A DNA stretch of 64,000 nt from Bradyrhizobium nanningense (lineage in GTDB: Bacteria; Pseudomonadota; Alphaproteobacteria; Rhizobiales; Xanthobacteraceae), in the NCBI RefSeq assembly GCF_004114535.1, contig NZ_LBJC01000020.1, forward strand, positions 248,001 to 312,000, in the 5' to 3' direction. Numbering within the stretch: the first letter of the stretch is position 1; each line of letters begins with the position of its first letter. This document shows, piece after piece, positions 9,129-18,598 of this stretch. Both the position numbers and the translations under genes were made by a program. Under the pieces are notes generated by a model that ran no database searches, was not told where the DNA came from, and was given only the letters and a program-made list of their open reading frames with translations.

Positions 9129-9903
9129 TCATTCTGTTTGCCTGAATTGATCTCCCGACAAGACATCGATGGCCTGGAGTCTAGACTCATACTCCTCGTA
9201 CGTGCCGAGCAGGGTATCCCCGACCGCCAAATTGTGCACGGGATCGATGAGTGAGGGGGCAGTCGTAAGTTAGGGAAACCGGGCCAGTAAAAAGTACTTC
9301 GGCGCCCCGCTCGTCTCGTCGGAACCTTCGGTCCGTGCACCATTTCACGAGTTGCGTTACGGCTCCCTTTCCGGACTCTGTTAGTGGCAGATGGCGAACC
9401 GAATAGAAGTTCGTCCGCGTAGGCTACATCTGCCGCGCACCCGAGCTCATGCGTTGATTTGGTTGAGCAGTGATGGTTAGCAGACGCTTGCCAGCCCGAC
9501 GTTCGAGCGTGCCCTGAATCGGACCAGCTTCCCATGTCAGTCTGATGTGCGCCAGCTTGTTTGGAGCACCAAGGACCTCCCGTCCCGAAGCGAGCGCTGC
9601 ATCATTCGTTGTCACGTAGATGCATGGAATGTAGTAGCCGGTCTGCCCGCCAGGATTGCGAACTTGGAGTCCTGAGTAGTGCTCTAAGTACGCTCCGACT
9701 GTGCTTAAGCCATAGCACGCTACGCCCACAATACCGATCGCCGGGTTTGCTGCAGGTACTAGCTCCTCCGGCAGTAGACGAGTCGCGTCCCTTGTGATGC
9801 TGAACATGACATTTACGGCTTGGCAGTTAAGAAACGCGCTACCCTGCTCGTCGCCCCCGTGGTAAAGCGGCGCATCAAACGGAATGCCTTTGACTTCGTG
9901 CAT
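9129..9903 (-). pseudogene. Acetoacetate decarboxylase-family gene, frameshifted
   Basis: The gene starts with a good ribosome site (AGGAGG) and ATG at 9903. The first 150 residues are clearly of the acetoacetate decarboxylase-like superfamily (LLPEELVPA, VACYGLSTVGAYLEHY, YIPCIYVTTNDAALASGREVLGAPNKLA, GTLERRAGKRLLTI). The frame then breaks near 9424. The missing C-terminus is still readable in other frames: NFYSVRHLPLTESGKGAVTQLVKW, then IDPVHNLAVGDTLLGTYEEY up to a TGA at 9129. At least two indels separate the pieces, so no full-length enzyme can be made. Such enzymes decarboxylate or hydrolyse beta-keto acids or related small molecules. Confidence 0.75.
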
Positions 9904-9959
9904 TGCTGCAATCCTCCTGATTGTTCTACTCTATGATGTGAACTCAACCTTCACATCGC

Positions 9960-10435
9960 TAGCGGATCCTCAGGCCAGCCGAGATTTGTCCGGGCGAGTA
10001 GGAGGGCCGCGCAGCCACTTTGGCGATTGCCGATGACGGCCGGGAGAGGGCATGCGGATGCCGGCGCATGACTTTCCGAACGATGGCCGCTTTCGCGTGG
10101 GTAACACACGAGAGATGCTGGTCCTGCTCTGTGTCACGCTGGAAGCGCACCAAGTACACGGGATGACCTTCGCGCAATGCAAGTCCACCTCTCGCCGGCT
10201 TTGTGGCCGCCGACGCCCGGACTGGGTCCCGCTCGCGTACAGATAATCATAAAAGGGCGACGGCCGTAGCCGACGGTGACGTTTTCAGCCGGAATGACGT
10301 GCATTAATACGTACCTGCGGTCCTTCCATGTCTGTGTCGTAGTCGTGGAATAGAACGGGCGGACAGCCTGCCGACTCATGTTCGGGGAAGACTTCGCCAA
10401 GCTCGCGGAGAACATCCGCGCGCTCACTTGCGTCA
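9960..10435 (-). pseudogene. DUF3141 (PHA-depolymerase-like alpha/beta hydrolase) remnant
   Basis: Successive pieces in different frames read ERADVLRELGEVFPEHESAGCPPVLF, a degenerate DPRAGHGPGIGG-like block, a GHPVYLVRFQ block and finally VIGNRQSGCAALLLARTN. These match the order of conserved blocks of DUF3141 proteins, relatives of polyhydroxyalkanoate synthase/depolymerase. In the family the nucleophile elbow reads GNCQGGW; here it is GNRQSGC, so the catalytic Cys is gone as well as the frame. The C-terminal half is missing. The stretch 10436-10950 upstream on the same strand is too degraded to assign. Confidence 0.6.
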
Positions 10436-10959
10436 CGCCGGTATCCCGTCCTGGCAACGCCCCGCATTCCATCGTCGCGCATCTTACGTAGAGCCTCAGC
10501 CGGACTTTCATCGTCTGCCAAGAGATTGGGCAGGAGCGTAGACATGCGGTTGCAGATGCGCTGGACGCGCAGCAACAGGGCGCCTGCAACAAGTCACGGG
10601 TCTTGCCGCTCGCTTCGATGCGGGGCGCGTTTTCGTACGATCGCTGTCGCTGCTGTCGATCAGGTTGGCACCAGCCGTGTGCACTCCACGACAACATTTT
10701 CCGGAATGCTGTCCAGCGAGAAATTGCCGACGGCCCGATAATGCCAACGGGCGATCGAAGCGCTCATCCCTTCTGGGAGTAAAGAGTCGGAATTCGGTGG
10801 AGGAACTCGCCCGGACGTCAACAGCGGAAATCAATGGGGCCGCGAGACGATGCAGTCCCGCGGCCTCGCCACCGGAATTTAGTGAAAAGACAGTTTAAGT
10901 ATGAAATCCCTCAGCCGGTGTTCTTACAGTAGAACACCCTGTTAGACACTTGACAATCC

Positions 10960-11330
10960 GGACGGCTACGGGGAAACGCGTGCAACCGCAGACCAATGCG
11001 GCCGCGAGATCGATGAAGAAGCCGGCTAAAATTGACGGTTCGCCTGTCCTATTCGCCTGTATAACGGGTGCCAAGCGTCGAAAGAGTGTTCAGCGAAGAA
11101 GCAGCGCTCGATGCTATTGCGCTGTTCGTAGTCGTCGGCTTCGTGCAGGAATGGTGATCCTGCCGGTGCCGTTTGAGCGTATCATTGCTGTTGCGCTGAT
11201 TGCGCCGATGTTCGTGCATAACTGCCGGTTGCCGAGGCCCGCTTCAGCGTCATACGGCTTCCGTTCGCTTAAACCATTTCCTCGGTAAGCCAATGTAGTA
11301 GCCGCGCCTGATCTCGACCTGCAACTGCAC
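10960..11330 (-). pseudogene. IS5-family transposase 3' remnant
   Basis: On the minus strand around 11150-11100 one frame reads FLHEADDYEQRNSIERCF, which fits the C-terminal Y-x-x-RN-x-IER-CF signature around the catalytic Glu of IS5/IS4 DDE transposases. A piece resembling the following RLATRYD motif (LGTRYTGE) continues in another frame, and then AGFFIDLAAALVCG, resembling the usual hydrophobic C-terminus. No terminal inverted repeats were recognised. The rest of the transposase is not readable. Confidence 0.45.
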
Positions 11331-11889
11331 GCTGCCGCGAAGGCGATCTCCGATAGGTTCCAGCAACCGCCTTGCGTAGGACGGACGCGGGTGCCGGTCA
11401 GATCATCAGTTAGTGCCAACCCGACCAACCCCTGTAGAGGCCGACAAGCACGATCTGGCGGCGGAGAACGTTGGCGCACGGTGCGCGAAGCGGCTGAAGA
11501 CGCTCCAATGGCGCTCAATCCGGCGAAGGCTGAGGGGGGCGGCGACGCCGGCCGAAACCATCGTGATTGCAAGGAAGCGGAGGACCATAACTGAGCCGAG
11601 GCTGAACTCCTCCAACTAGATGCAAAGCAGAAGCACGGTGATCGCGGTCGGGCACGGGATCAGGCGGCAATTGGGAGTTGGTTTCGTTCGTTGGCCCACG
11701 GGTCGCGCCGTCTCCAAATGGCTCGAAGCCGAGTGAGATTGACGGCCTGCCGGCGATTCCCTGCTGAACGCATCCAGCAAGGGCTATTACATCTGCCTCG
11801 TGCGGCAGCTCTCGGGCGCGCAGAGTAACGAGGCTGCCGCGGCGATCATGTCGGCATGCCGCGCGTCCAATCCGCTTTGATCCCCCCGC
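11331..11889. other. Degraded intergenic DNA
   Basis: No intact gene. At about 11760-11879 on the plus strand an open frame without a start codon ends in GYYICLVRQLSGAQSNEAAA and a TGA. This looks like the 3' remnant of a small secreted hypothetical protein. Nothing else could be assigned. Confidence 0.3.
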
Positions 11890-13173
11890 TCAAGCCGCAT
11901 TCAGCGCCTGGGCGAGGTCCGCGATCAGATCCGACGGGTTCTCGATGCCGATCGACAGCCGGATGGTGGAATCGAGCACGCCGATCTTTTGGCGGATGTC
12001 GGCGGGAACGCCGGAATGGGTCATCGTCGCGGGCAGGCTCGCGAGCGACTCGGTGCCGCCAAGGCTCACCGCCAGCTTGAGGATCTGCAGCGCATTGAGG
12101 AATTTCACCGCCGCTTCCTTGCCGCCGACGATGTCGAACGAGAAGGTCGATCCCGCCCCCAGGCATTGCCGCGCGAACACGCGGCCCTGGGCGGAGTCCT
12201 GCTCGTGATGACCGAGATAGTGCACCTTGGCGACTTTTGGATGGTCGCGCAGATAGCTCGCCACCAGGCGCGCATTCGCATCGGCCTTTTCCATGCGCAG
12301 GCTCAGCGTCTCGAGCGAGCGGTTGATCATCCAGCACGAATGCGGATCGAGCTGGGTGCCGATGGCGCCGCGCAGCGCCTTGATGCCCTTCATGATCGCC
12401 TTCGAACCGAGCGCGGCGCCCGCGATCAGGTCGGAATGGCCGCCGACATACTTCGTCAGCGAATACAGCGACAGGTCCGCGCCGTGCTCGATCGGCCGCT
12501 GAAACACCGGGCCGAGCAGCGTGTTATCGCAGGCGATGATCGGCGTGTGTCCCTGGGCCTTGCCGACGGAATCGGCGATGCGGCGGATCATCGCGATGTC
12601 GACGAGGCCGTTGGTCGGGTTGGCCGGGGTCTCGATCAGGATCATCGAAACCCGCCCCTTGCCCGTCGCCTCCTCCGAGGCTTGCCTGACGGAGGCTTCA
12701 TCGATGCCGTCGGCAAAGCCGACCGCGCCGATCGACAGGCGCGCCAGCGTGTTCGTCAGCAGGGTTTCGGTGCCGCCATAGAGCGGCTGCGAGTGCAGGA
12801 TGACGTCGCCGGGGCGGACGAAGGCGAGGATCGTGGTCGCAATGGCCGCCATGCCCGAGGAGAACAGCGCGCAGCTCTCGGTGCGCTCATAGACCGCAAG
12901 CCTGTCCTCGACGATCTCGCTGTTGGGGTGGTTGAAGCGCGAATAGACGAGGCCCGCCCCCATGCCTTCTGGCGGCTCGCGCCGGCCGGCGACGTAATCG
13001 AAGAAATCCTGGCCGTCTTCGGCGGTCTTGAACACGAAGGTCGAGGTCAGGAACACCGGCGGCTTGATGGCGCCTTCCGACAATTGCGGATCATAGCCAT
13101 AGGTCAGCATCAGGGTTTCCGGATGCAGCATATGGTTGCCGATATGGGTCTTCGACGGGAACGGTTTTGCCAT
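11890..13173 (-). CDS. Cys/Met metabolism PLP-dependent enzyme (cystathionine gamma-synthase family)
   Basis: A 427-residue fold-type I PLP enzyme. It shows [23 protein letters not shown] near the N-terminus (phosphate-binding Tyr/Arg), [40 protein letters not shown] with the pyridine-binding Asp, and [11 protein letters not shown] with the PLP lysine. The C-terminus has [19 protein letters not shown], which contacts the substrate carboxylate. The family includes cystathionine gamma-synthase, methionine gamma-lyase and O-acylhomoserine sulfhydrylases; the exact reaction cannot be fixed by eye. The start at 13173 ([12 protein letters not shown]) is preferred over an upstream start that reaches into effector remnant DNA. 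It is the only intact metabolic gene in this decayed stretch and abuts the truncated NopM-like gene, whose 3' end lies in its promoter region. Confidence 0.9.
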   Translation of the reverse strand: MAKPFPSKTHIGNHMLHPETLMLTYGYDPQLSEGAIKPPVFLTSTFVFKTAEDGQDFFDYVAGRREPPEGMGAGLVYSRFNHPNSEIVEDRLAVYERTESCALFSSGMAAIATTILAFVRPGDVILHSQPLYGGTETLLTNTLARLSIGAVGFADGIDEASVRQASEEATGKGRVSMILIETPANPTNGLVDIAMIRRIADSVGKAQGHTPIIACDNTLLGPVFQRPIEHGADLSLYSLTKYVGGHSDLIAGAALGSKAIMKGIKALRGAIGTQLDPHSCWMINRSLETLSLRMEKADANARLVASYLRDHPKVAKVHYLGHHEQDSAQGRVFARQCLGAGSTFSFDIVGGKEAAVKFLNALQILKLAVSLGGTESLASLPATMTHSGVPADIRQKIGVLDSTIRLSIGIENPSDLIADLAQALNAA

Positions 13174-13238
13174 GGCCTGTCTCGCTGTTCTGATGCTCGC
13201 CGCGCGTTGCGGGCCGAATCGGTGGTACACCGCGGTGG

Positions 13239-13954
13239 TCACAAAATCGACCCTGTATGCAGGTTCGTCAGCACCTGCTCCGGCAGCGGATTTCCAGACA
13301 CATCTGACTCGGCACCAGCGCTCAAATGCGTCAGTAGGTTCTCGGGTAGGCTGGTTAGCTGGTTATGGTTAGCGAGGAGGAGCACGAGCCCGGGCGGGCG
13401 CGCTTCAGGTAAGCTGGTTAGCTGGTTGCCCCTAACGGCGAAAGTATGGAGCATAGCGGGAAGCCCTCCGGCAGACTCGTCAATTGATTGTCGCTGAGCT
13501 CGAGATACTGGAGCGAATCAGGGAGGATCTCCGCTCCTGCCCTTTTGTTCGTTCGAAGAGATCCCATCGCCGCGCAGAATCTGTCCTGCCTCGAAAGGAT
13601 CCATTCCATACTCCCTTGCCAGGACTGAGTAGACTTAGTCCATACGATACGTTGTAACCTCTGAAGCACTTACCTGTCGGTAAGCTGACGAAGAAGCTAT
13701 CGCCAGGTGGCGACCATAGGAGTTGGAAAGGCGGTGATCGTTGCGCCTGCCCGAAGCTGCTCGACCATTTCGGCACGATCATCATATGACAGGGACGTAT
13801 CCGCGTGGAGGCGTCTGATTTCCTCCTCGCCGTCCGACCGTGCCACCGCCGCCTTGGTCTGCGCGGCCGTCCCCTGTCGCTGCCTGAACTGTTCGGCTGC
13901 CCGCGCCGCACACATCGCGCGCTGGCTCTCGGCGAAAACGAGGCCGGGGCGCAC
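13239..13954 (-). pseudogene. NopM/IpaH-like type III effector, LRR part only
   Basis: Minus-strand pieces read, in order, an N-terminal helical region (RRLHADTSLSYDDRAEMVEQLRAG), a frame break near 13690, [22 protein letters not shown], then [19 protein letters not shown] and [19 protein letters not shown], ending [18 protein letters not shown]. The LPxxLxxLxxSxNxLTSLPE repeats are those of the bacterial LPX-type LRR effectors (IpaH, SspH, NopM). In that family the LRRs are followed by a roughly 300-residue NEL E3 ubiquitin ligase domain with a catalytic Cys. Here the frame stops 66 bp before the start of the PLP-enzyme gene and the NEL domain is missing. No tts box was seen upstream, so this is a remnant. 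Confidence 0.7.
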
Positions 13955-14205
13955 CGGGACGGAGTGCTCACAGTCTATGACGTGGCAGATTCAGCTCATG
14001 CGGAGGATGACGTAGACCAGAGGGTTGAAAATTGGGCTGCCGAACGGGACGTGGGCCCGCTCGAGGTTCGAGAAGACCTAACGCGATTAAATCTCTCCGA
14101 GAGAGATCAACATCTTCGATCTCGGATCGTTGTCGGTGTCGACGCTTCAAGTTGTCAGGCTGATGACGTATCCCAGCGGATCGTCACCGTAATAGTTGCG
14201 CGTCG

Positions 14206-14395
14206 GATGGTACGTGTCGATTCGAGCGCGATCTCCTCGAGCTCCTCTTTCGAGACCTAGATGTACTGACCCTTCTCGAGCTCGTAGCCCCTGACGATTC
14301 TTCGTTCGGCACCTCGTCGCCGGTGTCGGCGTCGACCTTCACGTACTTGATGCGGTGTCCCGTCTGGCGGTTGAGCTGGTCGAAGGCGATACTGT
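14206..14395 (-). pseudogene. Ku DNA-end-binding protein, N-terminal fragment
   Basis: The minus strand reads SIAFDQLNRQTGHRIKYVKV and DADTGDEVPNEE, then after a one-base shift IVRGYELEKGQYI, an in-frame TAG, and VSKEELEEIALESTRTI. These are consecutive conserved segments of bacterial Ku (non-homologous end joining). Both the first residues and everything after residue ~85 are missing. A frameshift plus a nonsense codon within 60 bases shows long-term decay. Confidence 0.75.
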
Positions 14396-14999
14396 GTTTC
14401 CCAAACCGAAGGACCAGGCCTTCTTCCTCAGCTCGCGAGGCTGCCGTCTGTCGGCGACCGGCCTGCAGAGCGTCAGCAAAGATTGCGTGAGTCAGCCACC
14501 ACATACGATTCCACGGCGCGGCCAAAATGAATGCGAGCGACGATAGCCGACCCATACGCTACTCAGAAGGAGGCAATCCGCGCCGCGGTCGATGCCGCCC
14601 ACGCGAACGGAAAGGCAGGGCACGACGCTTAGGTTCTCGTTCAAGGGGAAAACTACCAATTTAGAATCGAGTGGACACATGGCCACGACCCCATACCACA
14701 CCAGCCGGCTAATCGCGGACCACATGAGATCGGCGCCGACCAATCCTGGTAGGTGCCTTGCAGTCCTTCTCCGCGATAATTGGCAGCACCCTTTGGGAGT
14801 TCAGTCTCTCGGGGGCCGAGGTGGCCAGCCTTCCTAACTCCGAGGGCGACGGCTGGTGGTAGGGACAGTGCTTTCGGGGCGAGCGCCGAAACACGTCTGC
14901 GCTGCCCGTTTTTCGGAGCGCCCCGCCTTTCCGCTGAATCTTCACCAACGGTGCGAACTGGAATCGCTGCTTCCAACCACGGTCCAAAGGAAACCTGAT
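14396..14999. other. Region without recognisable gene
   Basis: Short open frames on both strands, none with a convincing ribosome site, family signature or consistent coding pattern. A minus-strand frame at 14492-14743 has a protein-like composition but was not recognised. Confidence 0.3.
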
Positions 15000-15368
15000 A
15001 TGATCCCTATTGAGCAGTCCTTTATTCGAGCGATAACGTTGCTTGACGGACCAAAACCGACCGAGCAACGGGCTGAAATCGTCGCCCACCTGGATACTAT
15101 TGTAGACTATGCACGCGACGATGCCGAGGAGCGCCTAGCCCATAGTTTCAAAGCGATGGCCCTGAACCACCTCGACAGTATCGGTCGAGATACGTCGACT
15201 ATTGTTAAGGAAAAAATGGAGCTGGCTCTGATCGCCACTGAAGAATTGATTATAGCTATCGTTGAGCGCAACCGGCGGGGAATAAGATCCGAGCGACGTC
15301 CATGCAGGAACGTTGCAACTGGGCAATACGCCGGCCGGTGGTCGCGATCAGATAAGCATGACCGATGA
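15000..15368 (+). CDS. Hypothetical protein, 122 residues
   Basis: The ATG at 15000 is preceded by AAAGGAAA seven bases upstream. The product begins MIPIEQSFIRAITLLDGP and is mostly helical and acidic up to about residue 90 (DYARDDAEERLAHSFKAMAL, EKMELALIATEELIIAIVE). The tail then becomes Arg-rich, possibly because of a late frameshift. No family was recognised. It stands alone among remnants. Confidence 0.4.
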   Translation: MIPIEQSFIRAITLLDGPKPTEQRAEIVAHLDTIVDYARDDAEERLAHSFKAMALNHLDSIGRDTSTIVKEKMELALIATEELIIAIVERNRRGIRSERRPCRNVATGQYAGRWSRSDKHDR

Positions 15369-15653
15369 CGACCTCCACCGGCGCTTCAGGTCTTCCTGGT
15401 AAAACTTCACCGCCAGATGGATCATCCTTCCGGCGACCGCGATCGCATCCGTTTCAGACGGTTTTATTAAGATCTACGCGAATGGACTTATCTCATCACG
15501 GGGCAAAGACCATCGTCTGGTATTGACAATCAACGGTGACTATCAAAGCTACGTCCTGATGAGTGGTCACGCCAGCGCAGATGAATGGGACGATTGCGGC
15601 ATCCTATCTTGGAGGAGTGGGTTGGGGGCAAGACGCAGATTTCTCAACGGAGA

Positions 15654-16096
15654 TCACCGCTGCCATCCATCGCTGGCGTAAAGACGCTCGGCAGCAGAAC
15701 CTGTGGTCGTGATGAGCGTCAACAACATCTTTCCCTCTTTTTGTGCTAACTCGCTGACAGCCGAGAGCAGCCAGCGCCCGATACCGCGACGGCGTGCACT
15801 TCTTCCAACCAGGAGTTTGACGACTTGAGCGCTATGCATCTGGTTCGCAAAGGCGGCAGGTACCATCTGGACTGTGCCAACAATCTGACCTGTGCTATCT
15901 TCCGCAGCTAGCAACACGCTTTCATTGCAAATGACCGCGTCCGCAATGCTACGCCAGTACACCAGCGCACGTCGTCGAGATACAAGCTGACTGAGTCGCC
16001 GTGGGCGACGCAGTCGATGAGGATGTCAGCGAGACCCTCCAAACGCCTATCGACTTCGTCGGCGTCGATGCGCCGTACCTGGATATCGTCTGTCAT
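15654..16096 (-). pseudogene. GNAT-family N-acetyltransferase, frameshifted and C-terminally truncated
   Basis: The first part (MTDDIQVRRIDADEVDRRLE, ILIDCVAHGDSVS) and the second part (YWRSIADAVICNESVLLAAE, GTVQMVPAAFANQMHSAQVV) are in different frames, joined near 15950. KLLVGRSARRRGIGRWLLSA is the acetyl-CoA pyrophosphate-binding loop (R/Q-x-x-G-x-G/A). The frame ends at ERLYASDGWQR, about 20 residues before the usual end. The substrate of the ancestral enzyme is unknown. Confidence 0.7.
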
Positions 16097-16193
16097 CTGA
16101 TTCTGGAGAGAGCGAGCCGATCACCCTCGGCAAGGCCTCACGCGCTTGCTGCCGGTGGCCTCGAGAACGGCCGAGGCGAACAGAACTGGATCT

Positions 16194-16994
16194 TCACTTT
16201 GAGGTCACGGTCCAGTTATTGAACTTGAAGTCCATTCCGCCTGGGGACGAGGTGATCTCGACGCCGTATTGGACGCTACCGACGTTTATGTCGCCGAAGT
16301 AGCCTTTCGACTTGATCCACTCTAGGATGCCTTTGATGTCCACTGTCCCGCTATTGCTCTTCGAAGTGGGCACGAGCGAGATGACGTTGTGACCATTGTT
16401 CCCTTCAAACACGTTCCAGGTCGTCCCTCCCACCTCGACGTTAGTGTAGACCGGGATCGCGGCCCCGGAGGGATCCTGCCGATAATGATAAGAAATCGGC
16501 TTAACGTTGCCGCTACCGTCCGAGTTTCCAGTGTAGTTTGTCCAGATCATGATCTCGTGCTGGTTTGAGCTGTCCCAAATATCATAGGCGGTGTCCCAAG
16601 CGCCGCTTTTAGGAACGTCCTGATTGAAGGTCGAGCTCAAGGTGTTGATTGCACTGAGCGGCTTCCCGATATGGACGGCCTCATGCGGATAGCTCTTGAT
16701 GCCACCAGTTCGAGGCTGGTTCGACCACACGCTCCACCGGTTCGCTCCATACACCGAAATGGTCTGAGGCCCGGCACCACTGCCCCACACGTCGTTGTTC
16801 CAGGAGTAGCCATCGCGTGCAAAGTTCCCGTACGGAGCGCTCGAACTCCAAATCGGGGGCTTTGCCGGTACAGCGGCGACCGGCCGCCCGACGTCTTTTA
16901 CAGCTTGCCTGAAAAGCTCATGATGCTCCTGTGAGTGGGCGTACCCCGTTGGGGACTCTGGCAAGCCGGCACCGTTTATCCGATTGGAATCCAT
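16194..16994 (-). CDS. Glycoside hydrolase family 12 endoglucanase, type III regulon (GunA-like)
   Basis: A 266-residue protein with no Sec signal peptide. Residues 1-55 are Ser/Pro/Gly-rich and polar, as expected for a type III secretion signal. The rest fits GH12 beta-1,4-glucanases: NNDVWGSGAGPQTISVYGAN, SYPHEAVHIGKPLS, WDTAYDIWDSSNQHEIMIW (which carries the catalytic nucleophile Glu), and EITSSPGGMDFKFNNWTV at the C-terminus. A GH12 protein, GunA2, is among the type III-secreted proteins reported for Bradyrhizobium japonicum, and this appears to be a homologue. Start at 16994 has AAGGGAGA upstream. A tts box lies 69 bp before the start. It is intact although everything around it is broken. 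Likely role: exported cell-wall glucan hydrolysis in the legume host. Confidence 0.85.
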   Translation of the reverse strand: MDSNRINGAGLPESPTGYAHSQEHHELFRQAVKDVGRPVAAVPAKPPIWSSSAPYGNFARDGYSWNNDVWGSGAGPQTISVYGANRWSVWSNQPRTGGIKSYPHEAVHIGKPLSAINTLSSTFNQDVPKSGAWDTAYDIWDSSNQHEIMIWTNYTGNSDGSGNVKPISYHYRQDPSGAAIPVYTNVEVGGTTWNVFEGNNGHNVISLVPTSKSNSGTVDIKGILEWIKSKGYFGDINVGSVQYGVEITSSPGGMDFKFNNWTVTSK

Positions 16995-17062
16995 TATGCT
17001 CTCCCTTGCTCCTATGAGAACAAAGCCTCTTCGGTTGGCCCTTAAAGATCGGCTTCGAATTC

Positions 17063-17090
17063 TAGGACGGTTGGCTTTCGAGAAGCTGAC
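17063..17090 (-). promoter_or_regulatory. tts box (TtsI-binding type III regulon promoter element)
   Basis: Read on the minus strand, it begins GTCAGCTTCTCGAAAGCC and ends CC-GT-CCTA at 17063. It matches the rhizobial tts-box consensus (GTCAGCTT-N-TCGAAAGCT, then CC and TA elements) at nearly every conserved position. It points at the GH12 gene, 69 bp away, the usual distance. Confidence 0.85.
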
Positions 17091-17129
17091 TAGTGCGCGA
17101 GTGCACGGTACGCGCCTGGCCGCTACTTT

Positions 17130-17910
17130 TCCAACCCACGCACGTGGCGCAACGAGAAGGATTTCCCGATGGTCATCGCGAGCCCGCCGGGATCATGATC
17201 GGGCGCGACTCTGGCGCCATCTGAGTGACGCGGGCAATTGGTCAGGCCGCGCTGCTTCCATTTCCAGCCCGTTGCCGACCACATGCGCCGCCATCTGGCA
17301 GCGGCGGATCGCTTGTTCATGGATTGAAACCACGGCGCCGGTGCTCGATCGCGGGCGTGGTCAAACGAAGAAGGGCTGCTTCTGGGCGATCGTCTCCGAC
17401 GACCGCAGCCATAGTGGCCCAAATCCGCCGATCGTGCCGTTCCGATATGCCCGGATGCCTTCGCTGAGCAGTTCCTGGACGCTTCAACGGACACTTCCTG
17501 CAACGCGATGCCTATGACGGTTATGATCGGCTGATCGAAGTTGTCCGACCGCAAGGGCCGTGGTGCTCGTACATTGCTGGAGCCATTTGCGCCGGCGCTT
17601 CGTCAGATTGGCCCTGGCTGACGCGCTTCCTCGATGACGAGCGTCTCGAGCTCGACACCAATCCGGTTGAAAAGGCGATCCCGCCAATCTGCTTGACCAA
17701 AAATAAACGCGCTCTTCGCCAGTCATGAGGTCGGAGCCGAAAACTGGGCCTTGCTCGCACCCATCGTGGCGACCTGTAAGCTCAACGACATCAACCCGGT
17801 CGCCTACATCGCCAAAACGCTCACGGCGATCATTGCCGACCATCCCCAAAGCGAAATCGACGACCTCATGCCATGGCCCTTCCGCAAAACCTCAAGCCAG
17901 CATCAATAGG
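17130..17910 (+). pseudogene. IS66-family transposase (TnpC) remnant
   Basis: In shifting frames the plus strand reads the IS66 TnpC series: DETTAPVLDRGRGQTKKG, FWAIVSDDRSHSG, CDAYDGYDRL, then ERLELDTNPVEKAIPPICLT, and finally VATCKLNDINPVAYIAKTLT followed by an IADHPQSEIDDLMPW segment. Several indels and an internal deletion of the central DDE part make it non-functional. Confidence 0.8.
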
Positions 17911-17924
17911 GTTGCGGCTAAGCG

Positions 17925-18090
17925 CTTACGATCATCGAGCGCGGCGAGCCAAAAATGGTGGTCAGCGACAACGGCACTGAATTTACCAGCAACGCCATCG
18001 TGACATAGGCCGGTCGGAGCCGCGTCGCCTGGCACTACATCGCGCCCGGCAAGCCGAGGCAGAATGCCTTCATCTAAAACTTCAATGGCC
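17925..18090 (+). pseudogene. IS3-family transposase (OrfB) fragment
   Basis: IIERGEPKMVVSDNGTEFTS is the catalytic DNGxEF block of IS3-family integrase-type transposases. It is followed after an in-frame stop by RSRVAWHYIAPGKPRQNAFI (normally WHYIAPGKPxQNAF-x-ES). Only about 50 residues remain. Confidence 0.8.
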
Positions 18091-18423
18091 GTCCGGGATG
18101 GCCATCTCGAAGTATACGTTTAGACGCCGCTCCTGCGTTCGAGCGAGCTTTGCTGAGCGCTCAAAAAGAATATCAAAAGCGCTCCGGTGCAAGCCCCAAA
18201 TCATCTCGTCCGGATCTAGGTATGGTGCAAAGTCCTCACGCCACATCGCATATGCGTAGTGCTTTGCGGCAACCGTTAGCGGCATCACGTGCGTGCGGCC
18301 GTTCTTGGTCACTTCGCTCGGAAGTGTGATGTTCTCTGTGATCCAGTCTTTGGCTATCGACCAGTCGTTGCGGGACTGGTTTCGCGGCGCCTGACCATGC
18401 GCCTGCACTTGATCATCTCCCAC
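18082..18423 (-). pseudogene. Tyrosine recombinase fragment
   Basis: WITENITLPSEVTKNGRTHVMPL resembles the segment of phage-type integrases around the beta-hairpin Lys (W-x-ITLP-x-x-x-TKNGR-x-H-x-x-PL). The residues before and after do not fit an integrase and the HxxR and Tyr boxes are absent, so this looks like a short piece joined to unrelated DNA. Confidence 0.4.
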
Positions 18424-18462
18424 CGCTTCGTGAAGCGGCTCGTGCGACGTTGTCTTCTTGAC

Positions 18463-18480
18463 TTACCCAATGTTACCCAA
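18463..18480 (+). promoter_or_regulatory. Tandem direct repeat operator candidate (TTACCCAA x2)
   Basis: TTACCCAATGTTACCCAA: two identical octamers with a 10-bp period, 119 bp before the binding-protein start at 18599. A -10-like TATATG starts at 18499, which would put the repeat centre near -40, a typical class II activator position. Equivalent repeats occur at 27.96, 28.74 and 35.81 kb. Confidence 0.55.
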
Positions 18481-18598
18481 CTTCGATCTGAATGGGCGTA
18501 TATGGGCCGAAAATGACGGTTAGCGTTCCCGATACTCGCGACCCTGGAAGAGGAGGGGGACGCGAGTTGGCGGGCCAAAGAGCCCGGAGGAGGGATTA

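Noticed and set aside
11989..13497. 502-codon plus-strand open frame
   Set aside because: Antisense to the PLP-dependent enzyme. Its translation is Arg/Asp/Ala-rich (repeated RQARQR-like strings) with no domain; the minus strand carries all catalytic motifs.
15403..15681. Open frame reading GFIKIYANGLISSRGKDHRL
   Set aside because: Protein-like composition, but no start codon, ribosome site or recognised family; probably the remnant of an unknown gene, so not listed as a CDS.
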